Shown piece after piece: positions 6,087-8,144 of a stretch of 8,144 bases of DNA. Each line of letters opens with the position of its first letter. The stretch's first letter is position 1. Location: NCBI GenBank assembly GCA_017380355.1, contig JAFOED010000016.1, positions 1 to 8,144 of the forward strand. The letters are read 5' to 3'. Below the pieces are notes generated by a model. The model was not told the DNA's origin. It worked only from the letters and a program-made list of their open reading frames with translations, and did no database searches. This DNA is from Ruminococcus sp. (GTDB taxonomy: Bacteria; Bacillota; Clostridia; Oscillospirales; Acutalibacteraceae). Position numbers and translations under genes: made by a program.

Positions 6087-7586
6087 ATGGCAGAAAATCA
6101 GAACAAGAATCAGAATCAGGAAAATTTATCAGAAATTTTACAGATCAGACGCGACAAATTAAGCGCTCTTCAGGAAGCTGGACAGGACCCATTCCTCGTT
6201 ACTACTTCTGACAGAGATATTATGTCCGACGAGGTTATCGCTCGTTTTGAGGAACTCGAGGGCAAGGACGTTTGCGTTGCAGGTCGTATTATGTCTAAGC
6301 GCGGTAAGGGTAAAGTTATGTTTATGGACATCCACGACCGCGGCGGTAAAATCCAGATTTTCGCTAAATTCGACGATTTAGGCGAAGAAGTTTACAAAGG
6401 TCTTAAAAAGTGGGACATCGGCGACATTATGGAGGTCAAGGGCTTCGTGTTCAAGACTCAGATGGGCGAAATCAGTATCCACGCTAAGGCTGTAAAACTT
6501 TTAGCTAAATCACTTCTTCCACTCCCTGAGAAATACCACGGTCTTACTAACACTGACCTTCGTTACCGTCAGCGTTACGTTGACCTTATCATGAACCCTG
6601 ACGTAAAGACTACTTTCGTTAAGCGTAGCGCTATCATCAAGTCTATCAGAGAGTATCTCGACAATAATGGTTACATCGAAGTTGAGACTCCTATTCTTAA
6701 TACTATTCCTGGCGGTGCTGCTGCACGTCCGTTTACTACACACCATAACTCTCTTAACCTCGATATGTATATGAGAATCGCTACAGAGCTTTATTTAAAG
6801 AGACTCATCGTTGGCGGTATGGAGAGAGTTTACGAAATCGGTCGTAACTTCAGAAACGAGGGTATGGACGTTAAGCACAACCCTGAGTTTACTTGTATTG
6901 AGTTCTACGAAGCGTACACAGACCTATACGGTATGATGGACAGAACAGAACAGCTCATCAACAAGGCTTGTGTGACAGTTAACGGCACAGACCAGATTGA
7001 GTATCAGGGCGAGAGTATTAGTTTAGCTCTTCCATTCAAGCGTGTTACTATGATTGACGCTGTAAAAGAGTACACAGGTATTGACTTCAACGAGTTCTAC
7101 TGTGACACAGAGAAGGCTAAAGAAGTAGCAAAAGAGCTTCACCTCGAAGTGAAGTCTACTGATACATGGGGCAACATCTTAAACTCTGCTTTCGAAGAGT
7201 ACGTTGAGGATAAGCTCGTGCAGCCTACATTCGTATGTGACTATCCAGTAGAGGTTTCTCCACTTACAAAGCGTAAGCAGGACAAGCCTGAGCTTGTTGA
7301 GCGTTTCGAGCTCTTCTGTAAAATCGGCGAACTCGCTAATGCGTACACAGAGCTCAACGACCCAATCGACCAGAAAAAGCGTTTCGAGCATCAGCTGATG
7401 CTCAGAGAAGCAGGCGACGACGAAGCTAATATGATGGACGACGATTTCGTTACATCACTCGAGTATGGTATGCCACCAACAGGCGGTGTAGGTATCGGTA
7501 TCGACAGACTTGTAATGTTACTTACTGACTCTGCATCTATCCGCGACGTTATCCTCTTCCCAACAATGAAGCCTATTGAGAAGTAA
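6087..7586 (+). CDS. lysS: Lysyl-tRNA synthetase, class II
   Basis: This 499-residue enzyme charges tRNA-Lys with lysine using ATP, in the cytoplasm. After a polar Asn/Gln-rich start, an OB-fold tRNA anticodon-binding domain (about 55-155, 'VCVAGRIMSKRGKGKVMFMDIHD') is followed by the class II catalytic core. Motif 1 ends at Pro202 ('YIEVETPIL'), motif 2 contains 'RNFRNEGMD' with Arg253 and Glu258, and motif 3 is 'GIGIDRLVMLL' with Arg474. 'PGGAAARPF' and 'HNPEFTCIEFYEAY' are typical LysRS segments that bind lysine. Length and motifs are complete. ATG 6087 is preferred over in-frame ATG 6033 because GAAAGAGGG (6072-6080) stands 6 bases upstream and because 6033 lies just upstream of the terminator stem. 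Expression probably depends on read-through from the greA promoter. No T-box is visible. Confidence 0.98.
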   Translation: MAENQNKNQNQENLSEILQIRRDKLSALQEAGQDPFLVTTSDRDIMSDEVIARFEELEGKDVCVAGRIMSKRGKGKVMFMDIHDRGGKIQIFAKFDDLGEEVYKGLKKWDIGDIMEVKGFVFKTQMGEISIHAKAVKLLAKSLLPLPEKYHGLTNTDLRYRQRYVDLIMNPDVKTTFVKRSAIIKSIREYLDNNGYIEVETPILNTIPGGAAARPFTTHHNSLNLDMYMRIATELYLKRLIVGGMERVYEIGRNFRNEGMDVKHNPEFTCIEFYEAYTDLYGMMDRTEQLINKACVTVNGTDQIEYQGESISLALPFKRVTMIDAVKEYTGIDFNEFYCDTEKAKEVAKELHLEVKSTDTWGNILNSAFEEYVEDKLVQPTFVCDYPVEVSPLTKRKQDKPELVERFELFCKIGELANAYTELNDPIDQKKRFEHQLMLREAGDDEANMMDDDFVTSLEYGMPPTGGVGIGIDRLVMLLTDSASIRDVILFPTMKPIEK

Positions 7587-7601
7587 ACATAAGTATTTAT
7601 C

Positions 7602-7657
7602 AGGGTTTTGGGGTTACTAAACTTTATGAAAAAGTGAATTTACCCCAAATTTACCCT
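7602..7657. repeat. Small repeat cluster after lysS
   Basis: Two direct copies of AATTTACCC (7637-7645 and 7648-7656) lie 11 bases apart. The 5' part TTTGGGGT (7607-7614) is the exact reverse complement of ACCCCAAA (7642-7649), and AGGG (7602-7605) opposes CCCT (7654-7657). The result is an imperfect inverted repeat with a loop of about 27 bases. It stands between the conserved lysS gene and an accessory-type gene, a position that suits a recombinase site or a scar of one. No integrase gene is visible. Confidence 0.35.
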
Positions 7658-7683
7658 AAACGAATTGAAAATACACAAAGATT

Positions 7684-7713
7684 AAGGGACTGCTTTTTTG
7701 CAGTCCCTTTTTT
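7684..7713 (+). terminator. Strong intrinsic terminator after lysS
   Basis: AAGGGACTGC (7684-7693) pairs perfectly over 10 bases with GCAGTCCCTT (7700-7709) around a T6 loop, and the T-run continues to 7713. The A-rich 5' side also makes it usable from the minus strand. It closes the greA-lysS transcription unit about 98 bases after the lysS stop. Confidence 0.93.
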
Positions 7714-7762
7714 GCTCATTGGTACTAACCTATATCTGTTAATAAATATAATACATATTATA

Positions 7763-7791
7763 TTGACAAACTATCGTTATAACGATACAAT
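7763..7791 (+). promoter_or_regulatory. Sigma-A promoter for the DUF3990-like gene
   Basis: TTGACA (7763-7768) and TACAAT (7786-7791) are separated by the ideal 17 bases. The A/T-only stretch upstream (7741-7762) could act as an UP element. The expected start point is near 7798. The whole spacer and the first two bases of the -10 are covered by an operator palindrome, so a bound protein would block polymerase. Confidence 0.82.
7772..7787. promoter_or_regulatory. Operator 1, perfect 16-base palindrome in the promoter
   Basis: TATCGTTATAACGATA is identical to its own reverse complement and fills the spacer between the -35 and -10. The flanks are also shared with operator 2 (AC before, CAAT after). 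The position implies repression by a dimeric DNA-binding protein, probably of helix-turn-helix type and probably encoded in the same operon; no such gene is in the window. Confidence 0.75.
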
Positions 7792-7808
7792 ATAGATAAA
7801 GAATAAAC

Positions 7809-7824
7809 TATCGTTAAAGCGATA
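7809..7824. promoter_or_regulatory. Operator 2, imperfect copy of the palindrome in the leader
   Basis: TATCGTTAAAGCGATA differs from operator 1 at two central positions and keeps the outer TATCG/CGATA arms. It sits 37 bases downstream of operator 1, between the predicted start point and the ribosome site. The longer match between the copies (AC before, CAAT after) shows a true repeat rather than a chance palindrome. Confidence 0.7.
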
Positions 7825-7846
7825 CAATGATTAGAAGGTGTTATTG

Positions 7847-8056
7847 ATGATGAATAAATTAACTATATATCATGGCTCGAGCAAAATTATAGAAAGACCT
7901 TTGTTTGGAGCAGGCAATCCGAATAACGATTATGGATTAGGTTTTTACTGCACAGAAACATTAGACCTTGCGAAAGAATGGGCTTGCTCTGCTGAAACTG
8001 ATGGCTATGCAAACAAGTACTCATTGAACACTGATGGGCTAAGTCGCTTCCGGTAA
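7847..8056 (+). CDS. DUF3990-like protein, N-terminal part, ADP-ribosyltransferase-type motifs
   Basis: Residues 1-66 match the N-terminus of DUF3990 proteins as I recall them: 'LTIYHGSSKIIERPLFGAGN' followed by 'NNDYGLGFYCTETLDLAKEWACS'. The Tyr-His-Gly-Ser box (His9) and the Gly-x-Gly-Phe-Tyr-x-Thr box (Tyr34) are spaced like the first two parts of the His-Tyr-Glu triad of PARP-like and DarT-like ADP-ribosyltransferases. The third residue would lie beyond the break. From about base 8045 the frame runs into cinA DNA and stops at 8054-8056 after three foreign codons, so the true 3' end is missing. AGAAGGTG (7833-7840) serves ATG 7847; ATG 7850 or GTG 7838 are alternatives. A promoter with twin operators precedes it, which resembles toxin-antitoxin or phage-defence control. 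Family naming is likely; the enzymatic role is an inference. Confidence 0.72.
   Translation: MMNKLTIYHGSSKIIERPLFGAGNPNNDYGLGFYCTETLDLAKEWACSAETDGYANKYSLNTDGLSRFR
8037..8044. other. Right chimeric junction with 8-base shared sequence
   Basis: GGCTAAGT reads as part of Gly-Leu-Ser on the plus strand (DUF3990-like frame, 'NTDGLS') and as part of Asp-Leu-Ala on the minus strand (CinA frame, 'GSDLA'). Both are the residues expected in their own family. Just beyond it on each side only one of the two genes is recognisable. This is the pattern left when two molecules are joined through a short shared string. Confidence 0.7.
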
Positions 8057-8144
8057 GTTTTCTTACCCCTTCCGCCATTTTTGCTACGCATTCTGAACTT
8101 ACTGCACCATACCTGTTTATGATTTCTTCCGGTACTTCCAGAAC
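8037..8144 (-). CDS. cinA: CinA C-terminal domain (PncC-type NMN amidohydrolase), internal fragment
   Basis: Reading the minus strand from 8144 gives 36 residues. They contain 'VPEEIINRYGAVSSECVAKM' and then 'AEGVRKLTGSDLA', the conserved segment of the CinA/PncC C-terminal domain just before the strand that leads to the usual 'TGIAGP' motif. That motif is absent because the sequence switches to the DUF3990-like gene at 8037-8044. The domain removes the amide from nicotinamide mononucleotide; in full-length CinA it follows a MoCF-like domain. Both ends of the gene are missing here. Codons such as ata, agg and ggg are used, unlike the 900-7586 block, so it may come from a third genome. Confidence 0.8.

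Overview
The window looks like a Clostridia-type chromosome segment (about 889-8044) flanked on both sides by unrelated DNA. The middle block has Shine-Dalgarno sites, a consensus sigma-A promoter, U-tract hairpin terminators and the gene order ftsE-ftsX-M23 hydrolase ... greA-lysS. The proteins resemble those of gut Ruminococcaceae/Oscillospiraceae-like Firmicutes. That taxonomic placement is an inference from protein character, not a database result.

Region 1 (1 to about 890) is the head-assembly module of a tailed phage or prophage. It holds the 3' end of a Mu gpF/SPP1 gp7-type head morphogenesis gene, a hairpin terminator, and an HK97-type prohead protease. It is visibly richer in G and C than the middle block. 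The protease has no Shine-Dalgarno site, and a TAnnTTTG box lies upstream, which hints at a Bacteroidetes host. The protease stops being recognisable at about base 890.

Region 2 (889-7586) carries core genes. A CdaR/PucR-type regulator lacking its N-terminus is followed by ftsE, ftsX and a secreted coiled-coil M23 peptidase; these three form the FtsEX system that controls peptidoglycan cleavage at division. A terminator hairpin follows, and its 3' arm contains the ribosome-binding site of the next gene, an unrecognised 275-residue protein with a Rossmann-like middle. A strong promoter then drives greA. A terminator separates greA from lysS, which encodes a class II lysyl-tRNA synthetase.

Region 3 (7587-8044) is accessory-like. 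It has a small repeat cluster, the strong terminator after lysS, and a promoter with two copies of a 16-base operator driving the first 66 codons of a DUF3990-like gene. That protein has the His and Tyr signatures of ADP-ribosyltransferase-fold enzymes.

Region 4 (8037-8144) is a minus-strand fragment of cinA (CinA/PncC C-terminal domain).

At both outer joins a recognisable protein is cut in mid-domain and continues into another protein's DNA. At the right join 8 bases fit both genes. Chimeric assembly or template switching is the simplest explanation, so nothing should be inferred about linkage between the phage fragment, the middle block and cinA.

I saw no tRNA, rRNA, CRISPR array, insertion sequence or recognisable riboswitch. 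No gene-free stretch exceeds 300 bases; the longest, 7587-7846, is annotated below.
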